This document shows, piece after piece, positions 26,001 through 34,240 of a stretch of DNA of 64,000 bases. The first letter of the stretch is position 1. Each line of letters opens with the position of its first letter. Under the pieces are notes generated by a model. The model was not told the origin of the DNA. It did no database searches and saw only the letters and a list, made by a program, of their open reading frames with translations. The position numbers were made by a program, and so were the translations under genes. This DNA is from CBDBGD01 sp965205235 (GTDB lineage: Bacteria > Chloroflexota > Dehalococcoidia > Lucifugimonadales > UBA1127), in assembly GCA_965205235.1 (NCBI GenBank), contig CBDBGD010000005.1, positions 1-64,000 on the forward strand, in the 5' to 3' direction.

Positions 26001-28689
26001 ACCGGGGGAGCGGTTTGCGTCGATGAGCATCGGCGAGGCGCATGCATGCGCGCTGCGGAGCGACGGCAGCATTCTCTGCTGGGGCGACGGCTACGACACA
26101 CCGGCGGAGGCAACCGACCTGCGCTCCAAGTGGGACCTGGTGAAGACGCAGAAGTTTGTGGCCATCAGCGGGAACTACGATTACCAGTGCGGCATTCGCG
26201 AAGACGGCGTCGCGGTGTGTTGGAGCGGACGGGGATGGCACCAGGATCCGCCTCCTGAGGGGCAAAAGTTCGTAGCGATCAGTCATGGCGGACAACACGC
26301 CTGTGGGCTGCGCGAGGACGGCACGGCGGTGTGCTGGGGGCGAGATGGGCATGGGGAGTCATCCCCGCCCCAGGGTGAGACGTTCGCAGCAATCGGCGCG
26401 GGCTACAGGCATACCTGCGCCCTCCGACAAAACGGGACCGCTGTCTGCTGGGGCGATGACTATGCCGGGCGGACCTCTCCGCCGGAGGGCAAGCGTTTCG
26501 TTGCTCTCAGTACCAGTGCCTTCCACTCCTGCGCGCTAGACGAAGGAGGTGAGATCAGTTGCTGGGGGAGAGATGACCAAGGCCAGGCGTCGCCGCCGGC
26601 AGGAAACGACTTCGTATTCTTGAGCTCGGACTCGGGCTACAACTGCGCTTTGCGTAAGGATGGCAGCCCGGTATGTTGGGGCGATAGACGTGGAGACTCC
26701 ATCTCCCCTCCCGAAGGCCATCGATTCACCTCCATCAGCGCCTCGTACTCCCATGTCTGTGCCGTTCGAGAGGACGGGGCGATGGTCTGCTGGGGCGCTA
26801 ACCGTGAAGGGGAGTCGTCAGCACCAGGGGGACAGCAGTACTCGGCGGTCAGCGTGGGATCCAGCCACACCTGCGCCCTACGGACGGACGGGACGCCGGT
26901 CTGTTGGGGAGAAGGATATCTCCCGGATGACGAGAACCACGTCGCGTATGAGGACATCGCCGGAGAGCCGTTCGCTTCCATCAGCAGCGGCTGGAACCAC
27001 GCGTGCGGCCTGCGGGAAGACGGGTCCGCAGTGTGCTGGGGCGATAACTCTCACGGCAAGGCTTCCCCGCCTGCTGAGAAACTCCTCGTCATCAGCGTTG
27101 GAAGCAGCCATTCGTGCGGCCTGCGCGTCTCCGACGGCGCAGCCGTCTGCTGGGGCAGCAGCACGTCGGGGGGCTGGTCGGAGGCCACCTACACGGGCCA
27201 GGCAGACCCGCCTGCCGGCGAGTCGTTCGTCGCCATCAGCTCGGGGGGCAGGCACACCTGCGCACTCAGGGCCGACGGGTCTCCAGTCTGCTGGGGGAAC
27301 AATGACGGAGGTCAGTCGTCGTTTGCCGAGCATGAACGGTTCACAGAGATCAGGAGCGGGGGCAACTACTCCTGCGGCCTGCGCGCCGACGGGAGCATAC
27401 ACTGCCGAGGCTGGCTTTGGGGAAGCGAATACCCGCCGCGGGACGAGCAGTTCTCTGCCATCGGGGGCTGGGTTGGTGAGCATGCGTGCGCCCTGGGCAA
27501 TGACGGTGTGATCGAGTGCTGGGGCAGCGACGCGTGGCGGCAGCGTCCTCCCTCCGGAGTCGGGCCGTTTGTCGAAGTAGTCGCCGGCGGCTACCACACC
27601 TGTGCCCTGCGAGAGGACGGCACGCCGGTCTGCTGGGGCCAGAACGTCTATCCTGGCAGGGGCAGATGGCTCGGCCAAGCGTCACCTCCCCAAGGCGAGC
27701 GTTTCCGCACGTTGAGCGCAGGCTTCTACTTCACGTGCGGTCTCCGCCTGGACGGCGCCCTGGCCTGCTGGGGCGACGGCTACGACACTCCCGAGCCGGA
27801 ACGGACCGAATACGAGGATGTCCTGGACGAACGATTTGTGTCCATCGGCGCCGGCGGGGACTTCAGCTGCGGCCTTCGCGCCGATGGGACGGTCGTATGC
27901 TGGGGTCACCACGTGCCGGACCCCAGAGCACCAGATTGGGGCGACTCCGGGCGAGAGTGGCCCCCGGAAGGGGAGCTCTTCACTGACATCAGCGTGGGCT
28001 TGGGCCACACCTGCGGGCTGCGGGAGGACGGTACGGGTGTATGCTGGGGCGACGTCGGAAACGCTGCCCCGCCGCGGGGCGAAGTACTGGCCAAGATCGA
28101 AAGCAGTTCGGACTCCACGTGCGGCCTACGTCCCGATGGCTCCTTCGAGTGCTGGGGCAGTAGGAGGAGCGGCTCAGGCTACCTTCCGGCGCCATCCGAA
28201 GACGAACGGTTCGTGGAGATCAGCAGCAGCGCGTGGCATTACTGCGGCCTCAGAGAGGACGGCTCTCCGGTTTGCTGGGGGAACAACAGGGAAGACCAGG
28301 CTACACCGCCGGATGGGGAGGTCTTCACGTCCATCAGTGCGGGGAGTTCCTTCACCTGCGGCCTGCGACCGGATGGGACCCCGTTGTGCTGGGGTTCCGA
28401 TGACTGGTCCCAGACCGCTGTGCCGGCGGGCGAACAGTTCACCGTCCTCAGCGCCGGGAGCGTCCATGCTTGCGGCTTGAGGCGGGACGGGACGGCCGTC
28501 TGCTGGGGCGCTGAAGACGTAGCGGACCCGGACTATCCGATTGACTTCGGTCAGGCCATCGCTCCGGCGGGGGAACGGTTCTCGAGCATCAGCAGCGGCG
28601 TCTACCACACATGCGCTCTGCGCCTGGACGGATCGCCCGTCTGCTGGGGAAAGGGCTACACGACTCCCGCCCCAGACGAGTCCGGGTAG
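23044..28689 (+). CDS. Giant RCC1-repeat lipoprotein (42 blades)
   Basis: This 1881-residue protein has a signal peptide with lipobox ALVVSC (Cys28), then about 110 residues of Thr/Pro-rich linker. The rest is a continuous run of RCC1-like blades of about 40 residues each. By eye I count 42 units with the core H(T/A)CGLREDG...VCWG. Every unit but one or two retains two cysteines about ten residues apart. RCC1 blades form seven-bladed beta-propellers, and 42 equals six propellers. Blades 21, 28, 35 and 42 share an unusual CWG-x-GY start to the loop. The protein is probably exported and anchored to the cell surface, where it would bind an unknown ligand. It faces a convergent RCC1/TIMP-like gene pair. 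Confidence 0.88.
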   Translation: MFSLPMPIQRTTVLALLCFAITALVVSCREDLEPTVATTVSDPATPVATAAPTPVPTEIPTPNAVPADTPTPTQIETPGPLPTNTPAPAQTATSGPAPAETPTPTPTETLIPPATETPTPTTSPNPTAAAIPLEGTRYVTISSGGYHTCALTEDGTPICWGASPGNQHPNFGPIGFGQAAPPQGERFTSISSGAFHTCGLREDGSAVCWGAGPTDYAATFGIQGFGPEPPPDGESFVAISSGGLHTCGLREDGRAACWGNNDHGQSSPPSDQQFVAITSGLYHTCGLKEDGAAVCWGPGSAYDEPREWEEIPDVRFESIHAGAGYTCGIPADGKGHACWGYGWNDLDLPMNPDGFNRFAQFSAGGEHWCGLWTNGTAVCGGLLGEGWALDAEVIESLWRGRGVGEVWMGQRQYASISSGDTHTCAIGIDEVSLVCWGDDRFGQSSPPGGERLAGPEPAPSADPDALFVTISGGATHGCGITTDGTVQCWGNNDHGRASPPPQDKFLDVSSGLNHTCGIREDGLAVCWGQDDQGQASAPTGGPFKVISSGGSHTCALRDDGTAVCWGANFWGESSPPEGETFVDIDGGAYHTCGLRADGTAVCWGPQIGDQIEFAEEDSEQVGFGQTTPPEGERFIAISSGSLHTCALREDGAPVCWGDNGNLQASPPDGERFVSLSSSRNRLDPRTCGLRADGTAVCWGDDGFDFGSGLGSPLPGTRFQSISLGGDHSCGLREDGSRACWRLGLGESYPESISAAGFGSARGGTFSSVSVGNRYACAIDASGALHCWGLNDYGQAAPPAGDGFTTVSAGERHACALRQDGSAVCWGDTARDRASPPEGERFTSLSSGAAHTCALRSDGSIVCWGQNAAGESSPPQGDGFTHIASGAAYSCALRGDGSPVCWGDDSRGRATPPEGATFTSIYAAVEHACGFRVDGTMACWGRDPHPYTVDTLGEILVSLSPGQGRACGLRADGTPVCWGEEGHAVAPPGERFASMSIGEAHACALRSDGSILCWGDGYDTPAEATDLRSKWDLVKTQKFVAISGNYDYQCGIREDGVAVCWSGRGWHQDPPPEGQKFVAISHGGQHACGLREDGTAVCWGRDGHGESSPPQGETFAAIGAGYRHTCALRQNGTAVCWGDDYAGRTSPPEGKRFVALSTSAFHSCALDEGGEISCWGRDDQGQASPPAGNDFVFLSSDSGYNCALRKDGSPVCWGDRRGDSISPPEGHRFTSISASYSHVCAVREDGAMVCWGANREGESSAPGGQQYSAVSVGSSHTCALRTDGTPVCWGEGYLPDDENHVAYEDIAGEPFASISSGWNHACGLREDGSAVCWGDNSHGKASPPAEKLLVISVGSSHSCGLRVSDGAAVCWGSSTSGGWSEATYTGQADPPAGESFVAISSGGRHTCALRADGSPVCWGNNDGGQSSFAEHERFTEIRSGGNYSCGLRADGSIHCRGWLWGSEYPPRDEQFSAIGGWVGEHACALGNDGVIECWGSDAWRQRPPSGVGPFVEVVAGGYHTCALREDGTPVCWGQNVYPGRGRWLGQASPPQGERFRTLSAGFYFTCGLRLDGALACWGDGYDTPEPERTEYEDVLDERFVSIGAGGDFSCGLRADGTVVCWGHHVPDPRAPDWGDSGREWPPEGELFTDISVGLGHTCGLREDGTGVCWGDVGNAAPPRGEVLAKIESSSDSTCGLRPDGSFECWGSRRSGSGYLPAPSEDERFVEISSSAWHYCGLREDGSPVCWGNNREDQATPPDGEVFTSISAGSSFTCGLRPDGTPLCWGSDDWSQTAVPAGEQFTVLSAGSVHACGLRRDGTAVCWGAEDVADPDYPIDFGQAIAPAGERFSSISSGVYHTCALRLDGSPVCWGKGYTTPAPDESG

Positions 28690-28704
28690 GCTCTCCGGCA
28701 GACG

Positions 28705-29526
28705 CTACGCCGCGTTCGAACGGCGCTTGCGGACCCCAAACCACGCGAGACCTGCCAGCACCCCCACGGCTGATATATCAAGTGCGTTTTGCGATCGACT
28801 GCATCCGCCGCTGGTTTCCGTTGCCTCGGGTGTGGGAGGAGGCGTCGGCCGGGGCGCGGGACTGGTCGCGGCTTCGGGCGTGGGCGTGTTCGTAGGCTGC
28901 GGCGTGGGGGTGGTGGGTTGCGGTGTGGGCGTGTTGGTAGGCCGAGGGACGGGCATATCGGCGGGTTGCGGAGTGGGTGTGCTGGCCGGCTGAGGCGCAG
29001 GGGTGGCGGTGGGTTCGGGGGTGGGGGTGGTCGTCGTCGGCGCGGGCGTGGCGGTGGCTGCAGGCTGGAGTGGACTGGCCCCCTCGCCGAGCTCGGCAAG
29101 GTCTTCTATGGCCCTGGACAGCCGGGTGGTCCGGGAGCATAGACCGGTGGACAACCCGTCGCGGCGGCCGAAGTTGTAGGCGTAGACGATGTACTCTTCG
29201 CCTTCAGCGAAGCCAATGCCGTAGGACCCGCCGCTATTGATGTAAATCGTCTCGCTCATGGGCCCCTTCCAGACGGTAGTCACCTTGAACCTGGTTATCA
29301 CCGATTCCACGTAGGTCTGGTCGCCGTGAACCTTCTCGACGTAGCTGACTGCGACGGCTCTGCCCAGAAAGACCGCATCCGCTCCCTCGAGCTCTTCGGA
29401 CGGCGTGCCCGACTCCTCGCAATAGTGAGCGTAGCTCGGCTGCGAATGCACCAGCACCCAGAGCCCAACCACAAAGGCCATGAGGAGCAGGCGGCCGGCT
29501 ATGCTCCCGAGGGCTGAGGCCGTCAT
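28705..29526 (-). CDS. Secreted TIMP/netrin-like domain protein with C-terminal membrane tail
   Basis: This 273-residue protein has a signal peptide (residues ~10-38) and a domain of about 110 residues, with ADAVFLGRAVAVSY, TVWKGPMSETIYINSG, GEEYIVYAYNFG and CSRTTRLSRAIEDLAELG. This is the pattern of bacterial TIMP-like (NTR fold) proteins. A long Thr/Pro-rich linker follows, then SGGCSRSQ, a hydrophobic helix and RKRR, which looks like a C-terminal sorting or anchoring tail. Its start overlaps the end of the upstream RCC1 lipoprotein gene by 4 nt, so the two are made together. The function is unknown. NTR domains often bind proteases or other proteins. Confidence 0.78.
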   Translation of the reverse strand: MTASALGSIAGRLLLMAFVVGLWVLVHSQPSYAHYCEESGTPSEELEGADAVFLGRAVAVSYVEKVHGDQTYVESVITRFKVTTVWKGPMSETIYINSGGSYGIGFAEGEEYIVYAYNFGRRDGLSTGLCSRTTRLSRAIEDLAELGEGASPLQPAATATPAPTTTTPTPEPTATPAPQPASTPTPQPADMPVPRPTNTPTPQPTTPTPQPTNTPTPEAATSPAPRPTPPPTPEATETSGGCSRSQNALDISAVGVLAGLAWFGVRKRRSNAA

Positions 29527-31613
29527 TCCTTGGCCTCCAATCCCCAGCAGAGGGCCGAGCCGTCGAGCCTAAGGCCGCACGTGTGGAACTGTCCGGCAGC
29601 GACGGAGACAAAGCTTTCCCCCGGCGGCGTCGCTTGGCCGTGCTCGTCTCGCCCCCAGCAGACGACCGAGCCGTCGGCCTTCAGCCCGCAGGTGTGGTCG
29701 TCGCTAGCGCTCACCCAGGCGAACTCCCCGTCCGGCGATGAGGCTTGCCCATAGTAGTCGTCTCCCCAGCATGCGACGGCGCCATCGACCGTCACTCCGC
29801 AGGTGTGGCCGCCCCCGGCGCTGACGGAGGTGAACGTCCCTGTCGGGGGCGAGGCCTGGCCGTGAAAGTCATAGCCCCAACAGACGACGGCGCCGTTCTC
29901 CCTCAGTCCGCACGTGTGGAACTCCCCGGCGCTGACGGAGGTGAACGTACCCGACGGCGGCGTGCCTCGTTCGTCCCAGGTACCCCCCCAGCATGCGACG
30001 GTGCCGTTGGTCTTCACCCCGCAGGCGTGAAATACACCGGCGCTGACCGAGACGAACTCCCCCTCCGGCGGCGCGGCCTGGCCATGGCCGCCGAAGCCCC
30101 AGCAGACTAGGGCGCCGTAGGGTCTGACTCCGCAGGTGAACTCATCCCCAGCGCTGACCGACACGAACGCGCCTTGGGGCGGATTGGCCTGACCGTAGCC
30201 GTTGCCGCCCCAGCAGACCACGGCGCCGTCCGGTCGTATTCCGCAGGTGTGACCGGCCGCCGGTAGTCCGCTCCACTCTTGTCCGTCGCCCGCGCTGAGC
30301 GAGGTGAAAGGCCCACTTGGCGGCGCTCCGTCGTCGTCGTGGAAACTCGCCGAGATGAACTCCCCATCGGGCGGCTGGGCCTGGTCATAGTGGTTGGTGC
30401 CCCAGCAGACGAGCGCGCCGCCGACTCTTACACCGCAGGTGTGATACGACCCGGAGCTGACAGAGACGAACTCACCCTCCGGCGGCACGGCCTGGCCGGA
30501 ACGGTTGCTGCCCCAGCAAACTAGCGAGCCATCGGCCTTGAGCCCGCAGGTATGGTGTGCCCCGGCGCTGACCGAGGCGAACTCCCCCTCCGGCGGTGTG
30601 GCTCTCCCGTCGTAGTCTCGTCCCCAGCAGGAGACGGCGCCGTCGACGCTCAGCGCACAGGCATGCCATTCCCCAGCGCTGACCGCTACGAACTCTCCGT
30701 CGAGCGAGTCGGCCTGCTCACGCCAGTCGTGACCCCAACAGACGACTGAGCCGTCGCGCGTCAGTCCGCAGCCGTTACCGGGATGGTTGTCCCACGAGGT
30801 GCGGCGTCCGACGCTGACCGAAAGGAAGTCGCCTTCCGGCGGCGGCGAGAGGTCACCGTACTGGTCGTCGCCTCTACAGACGATGGACCCGTCGGTTCTT
30901 ACTCCGCAGGTGTGGGCAAGCCCGGAGCTTATCGAGACGAACTCCCCATGCCCCGGCAGGGTCCGGCCGCTGGAGCCCCAGCAGGCGGCGGAGCCGTCGG
31001 CGCGCAGTCCGCACGTGTGGTAGACGCCCGAGCTGACCGAGGCAAACGCTCCTCCCGGCGGCTCGGATTGGCCGTAGTCGTTGTAGCCCCCGCCCCAGCA
31101 GGTGACCGCGCCGTCGACCTTCAACGCACAGGTATGCCATTCCCCGGCGCTCACCGAGACGAACGGGCCGCGCTTGGGAGGAACGACGGGTGTCGGACTC
31201 GGCCCGGCTTGGACTTCTTCGCCTGTCTGCACCTGTCCGGCACTGGCCTCGGTTGTGTCCGGTTTCGGGGTCGCATCCGAATCAACGGTGGGCGCGGCGT
31301 CACTGGGGACCGGCGTCCCAAGCCCCGCGGGCGTAGAGTTCGCAGTTGCCTCCGGCCTTGGGGAGCTGGGGGTAGGTGTGGGGCCCTCCGCCACCACGGG
31401 CTTGGCAGCGGCGGGCGTGGGCATGGAGGTCTCATCGGCCTTGGGGTCGACAGGGCCGGGGGTAGCGACGGCTTCCGGTCGTGCGATGACCTCGCCCTCG
31501 TCGCCGCCATTGGCATCGCAAGACGCGAATGTCAGAGTGAGAGCCGCCGCGATCAGAACCAGAGCGTGCGGCGGGAAGCACATCGAAACGTCTTGCTTTG
31601 GCTGACAGCCCAT
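29523..31613 (-). CDS. RCC1-repeat lipoprotein (14 blades)
   Basis: From the ATG at 31613 this gives 696 residues. A lipobox (LTFASC) is followed by an Ala/Pro/Thr-rich linker of about 120 residues and then RCC1 blades. I count 14 units with HTCGLRADGS...CWG. An extra ~25 residues (around FISASFHDDDGAPPSGPF) separate blade 7 from blade 8, exactly between two predicted seven-bladed propellers. Each blade has a Cys pair. A second in-frame ATG at 31583 is possible, but the longer start gives a signal peptide with a basic residue. It overlaps the TIMP-like gene by 4 nt and lies convergent to the giant RCC1 gene. Confidence 0.86.
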   Translation of the reverse strand: MGCQPKQDVSMCFPPHALVLIAAALTLTFASCDANGGDEGEVIARPEAVATPGPVDPKADETSMPTPAAAKPVVAEGPTPTPSSPRPEATANSTPAGLGTPVPSDAAPTVDSDATPKPDTTEASAGQVQTGEEVQAGPSPTPVVPPKRGPFVSVSAGEWHTCALKVDGAVTCWGGGYNDYGQSEPPGGAFASVSSGVYHTCGLRADGSAACWGSSGRTLPGHGEFVSISSGLAHTCGVRTDGSIVCRGDDQYGDLSPPPEGDFLSVSVGRRTSWDNHPGNGCGLTRDGSVVCWGHDWREQADSLDGEFVAVSAGEWHACALSVDGAVSCWGRDYDGRATPPEGEFASVSAGAHHTCGLKADGSLVCWGSNRSGQAVPPEGEFVSVSSGSYHTCGVRVGGALVCWGTNHYDQAQPPDGEFISASFHDDDGAPPSGPFTSLSAGDGQEWSGLPAAGHTCGIRPDGAVVCWGGNGYGQANPPQGAFVSVSAGDEFTCGVRPYGALVCWGFGGHGQAAPPEGEFVSVSAGVFHACGVKTNGTVACWGGTWDERGTPPSGTFTSVSAGEFHTCGLRENGAVVCWGYDFHGQASPPTGTFTSVSAGGGHTCGVTVDGAVACWGDDYYGQASSPDGEFAWVSASDDHTCGLKADGSVVCWGRDEHGQATPPGESFVSVAAGQFHTCGLRLDGSALCWGLEAKE

Positions 31614-31977
31614 GTCTGCCAATTCGCATCACTTAGGGGTCAGTTGGACTCGGCCACTGTACAACGACGGCCAATGCCTTGACAACGGTTGGACCCTCTA
31701 GAGCGAAGGTCCATAAGGGCTCTCAGCCATGCGGATTGCGGGGCATGTGGTCGAGGTCCTTGGGTAGGCGAAGCACGCCCGTCGTCCGGCGAGAGGCACC
31801 ACAAGATGCGAAGGTCAAGGATGGGATTTGGACGCATCGCACGCGGCGTTCCTGGTCTGTATAGCCGGGACCCATCGCCAGCACAAGTGTCGTAGGCTTG
31901 GCATGGTCCGAACAGCCATGGCGGTGGGGGCTCCCGGGGCGACGGTCGCTTCTACTCAGCCGTGGGGCACAGAGAAT
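31614..31977 (+). other. Non-coding gap between RCC1 operon and tRNA-Lys
   Basis: About 360 bp with no credible gene on either strand. Short open frames here lack ribosome-binding sites and homology-like features. Promoter sequences for the minus-strand RCC1 operon should lie near 31620-31700, but I see no clear -10/-35 pair. Confidence 0.5.
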
Positions 31978-32049
31978 GGGCCGTCAGGGACTCGAACCCT
32001 GGACACCCGGATTAAAAGTCCGGTGCTCTTCCAACTGAGCTAACGGCCC
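31978..32049 (-). tRNA. tRNA-Lys (anticodon UUU)
   Basis: The minus strand reads GGGCCGTTAGCTCAGTTGG and folds as a 72-nt cloverleaf. The acceptor is GGGCCGT/ACGGCCC, the anticodon arm CCGGA-CTTTTAA-TCCGG and the T arm CAGGG-TTCGAGT-CCCTG. The anticodon is TTT. CCA is not encoded. Confidence 0.95.
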
Positions 32050-32057
32050 TGCCGTGT

Positions 32058-32063
32058 ATTGTA
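32058..32063 (-). promoter_or_regulatory. Putative -10 box (TACAAT) for tRNA-Lys(UUU)
   Basis: TACAAT lies 8 nt upstream of the mature 5' end on the minus strand, a normal distance for a tRNA promoter with a short leader. No strong -35 is seen. Confidence 0.35.
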
Positions 32064-32141
32064 CAGCCTCCGAAAGCCCGCGGAGTGCGGTACAGAGGCG
32101 TGGGAACGATGACCGGCCTTGGCAGACCGGGGGCCGGCGCG

Positions 32142-32741
32142 CTAGTCGGCGACCCAGGAAGCAGGGCGCACCAGGCCGAGGTTGGCAAAGGGCCAGTAGG
32201 TGAACCAGGCTTTCCCTACGATTGCCGACTCAGGGACGAAGATGAAGCTCCACGTGCGCGAATCGTTGCTTCTTGGACGGTTGTCTCCCAGAACAAAGTA
32301 GTTCTTGGGCGGCACCTGCACCGGGGCCATGTTTGAGGTGCCCCGATTGACGATGTAGGGCTCGTCGAGGGGTTGCCCGTTCAGGAAGACCCGCCCCTCT
32401 TCCAGGGCTACGGTGTCGCCCGGCACACCGATGATGCGTTTGACGAAATCCCGGTCGGGGTCCTGGGGAAAGTGGAAGACCAACACCTCTTCTCGTTGTG
32501 GTTCCTGGAAGAGATAGTGGCTCTTGTTCGGGTCGTCGGAGAGGCCTGGGACCAACCCGGCGATGGCGGAGGGCACCCGTAGGTAGACCAGTTTGTTCAC
32601 CAGAAGGTGCTCGCCGTGGTTCAGCGTCGGGACCATGCTTGGTCCTTCGACCCTGAAGTTCTGGATGGTGGCCTGGAGCACCAGAAAGATGACCATGGCC
32701 ATCAGAGCGGTTTCTAGCGTGTCGGACAGGAACTCTCGCAT
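32142..32741 (-). CDS. lepB: Signal peptidase I
   Basis: This 199-residue type I signal peptidase has one N-terminal membrane helix (about residues 8-27). The catalytic Ser35 is in VEGPSMVPTL and the general-base Lys101 is in RDFVKRIIGVPGD. The later boxes ENYFVLGDN-like (NYFVLGDNRPRSNDSR) and VGKAWFTYWPF are present. It cleaves Sec/Tat signal peptides at the outer face of the membrane. It is transcribed divergently from the sigma factor gene. Confidence 0.95.
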   Translation of the reverse strand: MREFLSDTLETALMAMVIFLVLQATIQNFRVEGPSMVPTLNHGEHLLVNKLVYLRVPSAIAGLVPGLSDDPNKSHYLFQEPQREEVLVFHFPQDPDRDFVKRIIGVPGDTVALEEGRVFLNGQPLDEPYIVNRGTSNMAPVQVPPKNYFVLGDNRPRSNDSRTWSFIFVPESAIVGKAWFTYWPFANLGLVRPASWVAD

Positions 32742-32779
32742 GATGAAATTCTCGACGAAGCTGTGGCGACGTTGGCTGC

Positions 32780-32785
32780 ATTATA
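32780..32785 (-). promoter_or_regulatory. Putative -10 box (TATAAT) for lepB
   Basis: CCGGTATAATGCAGCC is found on the minus strand 39 nt before the lepB start, within the 116-bp divergent promoter region. The -35 region is weak. Confidence 0.45.
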
Positions 32786-32825
32786 CCGGGCCCGCTACAG
32801 TGACTTCTACGACGCCTCCGAACGG

Positions 32826-32833
32826 TATAGAAT
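32826..32833 (+). promoter_or_regulatory. Putative -10 region (TATAGAAT) for the ECF sigma gene
   Basis: TATAGAAT lies 24 nt before the start codon on the plus strand. ACAGGAGG, 12 nt before the ATG, would serve as the ribosome-binding site. The region is shared with the divergent lepB promoter. Confidence 0.4.
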
Positions 32834-32857
32834 AGGGACAGGAGGCCGACCAAAGGC

Positions 32858-33445
32858 ATGGATGAGAAGGAAGTGGAAAGCCTGGTGGAGCAGGCCAAGA
32901 AGGGCCAGCTTGAGGTCTTCAATCAGCTGGTCGCCGAATACCAAGCCCCCGTGTACAACCTTGCCTTCCGGATGCTCACGGATCCCTCCGTGGCCGAGGA
33001 CGTGACCCAGGACACCTTTGTTGCGGCCTTCCGGAAGATCCACACCTTCCACACCGGAAACTTCCGCGCGTGGCTCATGCGTATTGCGGCCAACTCCTGC
33101 CGTGACCATCTCCGCTCGGCCCGCGTGCGACGCAGCGTTTCGCTGGAGGCGCTGGAGGAGAGCCCCTCCTTTGCGGTCCCGGACACGGGAGTCACCCCCG
33201 AGTCCCACGTCCTCCGCCGGGAGCTTCAGGGCATGATCCAGGAAACCCTTGGCCGCCTTCCGGTGGACCAGCGCCTGGCCGTGGTGCTTGTAGACGTCCA
33301 GGAGTACAGCTACGGAGAAGCGGCCCAGATCATGGGCGTGCCCATAGGGACGGTGAAGTCGCGACTGAGTCGCGGACGTCTCACCCTCCGTGACCACCTG
33401 GACGCCCAAAGGGAACTTTTACCCGGCGAATACCGTTTGGGCTAG
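32858..33445 (+). CDS. ECF-type RNA polymerase sigma factor
   Basis: This 195-residue sigma-70 family protein has region 2 (FNQLVAEYQAPVYNLAFRML, AEDVTQDTFVAAFRKIHTF) and region 4 (YGEAAQIMGVPIGTVKSRLS). It lacks regions 1.1 and 3, as in ECF/SigE-like factors. A likely anti-sigma gene follows 15 nt downstream and would hold it inactive at the membrane. Its regulon cannot be read here. Confidence 0.94.
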   Translation: MDEKEVESLVEQAKKGQLEVFNQLVAEYQAPVYNLAFRMLTDPSVAEDVTQDTFVAAFRKIHTFHTGNFRAWLMRIAANSCRDHLRSARVRRSVSLEALEESPSFAVPDTGVTPESHVLRRELQGMIQETLGRLPVDQRLAVVLVDVQEYSYGEAAQIMGVPIGTVKSRLSRGRLTLRDHLDAQRELLPGEYRLG

Positions 33446-33460
33446 TAGGGGAGTAGATTG

Positions 33461-34105
33461 ATGGGCTGGCTATTGAAGGTATTCCGGGTGTCCCACGCGA
33501 CGCCCGACCTTCTTTCGGACTATCTGGACCAGCGGCTTACACCTGCTGAGCGTCAGCGGGTGGATGCTCACATCCAGGACTGCTGGGAGTGTCGTCGCGA
33601 GCTTGAGGGACTCCAGGAGACGGTCTATCTGCTCCGGAGCACTCCGGTGGTCCCCGTCCCCCACAGCTTTACCCTCACCGCTGCTCTGGTGGCGCCACAG
33701 CCCTCGTCCGGCCCCTATCTCATGGGCGTGCGTGCCGCGGTTGCGGTCGCAGTGGCCCTCGTGGTGGTTGTCGTGGGCGACGGCCTCGGGCTGATCGGGC
33801 CCGGCCAGGCTCAGGTGCCCGTAATCTCTGCCTTGGAAGAGCCGGCGCCGGTCCTCTCTGACGGGAGTGGGCCCGAGGTTGCGGTCCCCATCGACCCCGC
33901 TACCACGACGCCCTCCGAGCCTGTGACGGCCTCGGCGTCCACGACGGGTCCCTCGGCGACGGAGTCGGGCGGCACGGAGATCGCGGGCACTTCGTCCAGC
34001 GGCGGGCCCTTTGAGCTCTGGGCCTGGGAAGTCAGCCTGCTCGTGCTCTTGGGTGTGCTCGTCGTGGGCGCGCTGATGCTGCGTCCCAGGAAGCAGTCCG
34101 ACTGA
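33461..34105 (+). CDS. Membrane-bound anti-sigma factor with zinc finger
   Basis: This 214-residue protein has an N-terminal zf-HC2 anti-sigma domain, with HIQDCWECRRELEGL giving the H-x3-C-x2-C zinc site. A hydrophobic segment (AVAVAVALVVVVVGDGLGL) lies near residue 95. After a long Ser/Thr/Pro-rich region a second hydrophobic segment (VSLLVLLGVLVVGALML) sits at the extreme C-terminus, followed by RPRKQ. The ATG at 33461 was preferred over the adjacent TTG. It is co-transcribed with the ECF sigma gene and should release the sigma factor on an envelope signal. Confidence 0.88.
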   Translation: MGWLLKVFRVSHATPDLLSDYLDQRLTPAERQRVDAHIQDCWECRRELEGLQETVYLLRSTPVVPVPHSFTLTAALVAPQPSSGPYLMGVRAAVAVAVALVVVVVGDGLGLIGPGQAQVPVISALEEPAPVLSDGSGPEVAVPIDPATTTPSEPVTASASTTGPSATESGGTEIAGTSSSGGPFELWAWEVSLLVLLGVLVVGALMLRPRKQSD

Positions 34106-34240
34106 CGGGCACCCGGCCATCGGCCTCGCAAACTCATTTGTCATAATCCTTCTTTGCCTTTTCGCGGACTCCTAGTCTCCGCCCACCGGGAACCTTCTGC
34201 TCCCTGACGTCGTACTATCTCTCATAGAGGGGGGAAGAAT

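Noticed and set aside
23454..28680. RCC1 run considered as a CRISPR-like or DNA tandem repeat
   Set aside because: The repeat is at protein level. DNA copies differ strongly and lengths vary.
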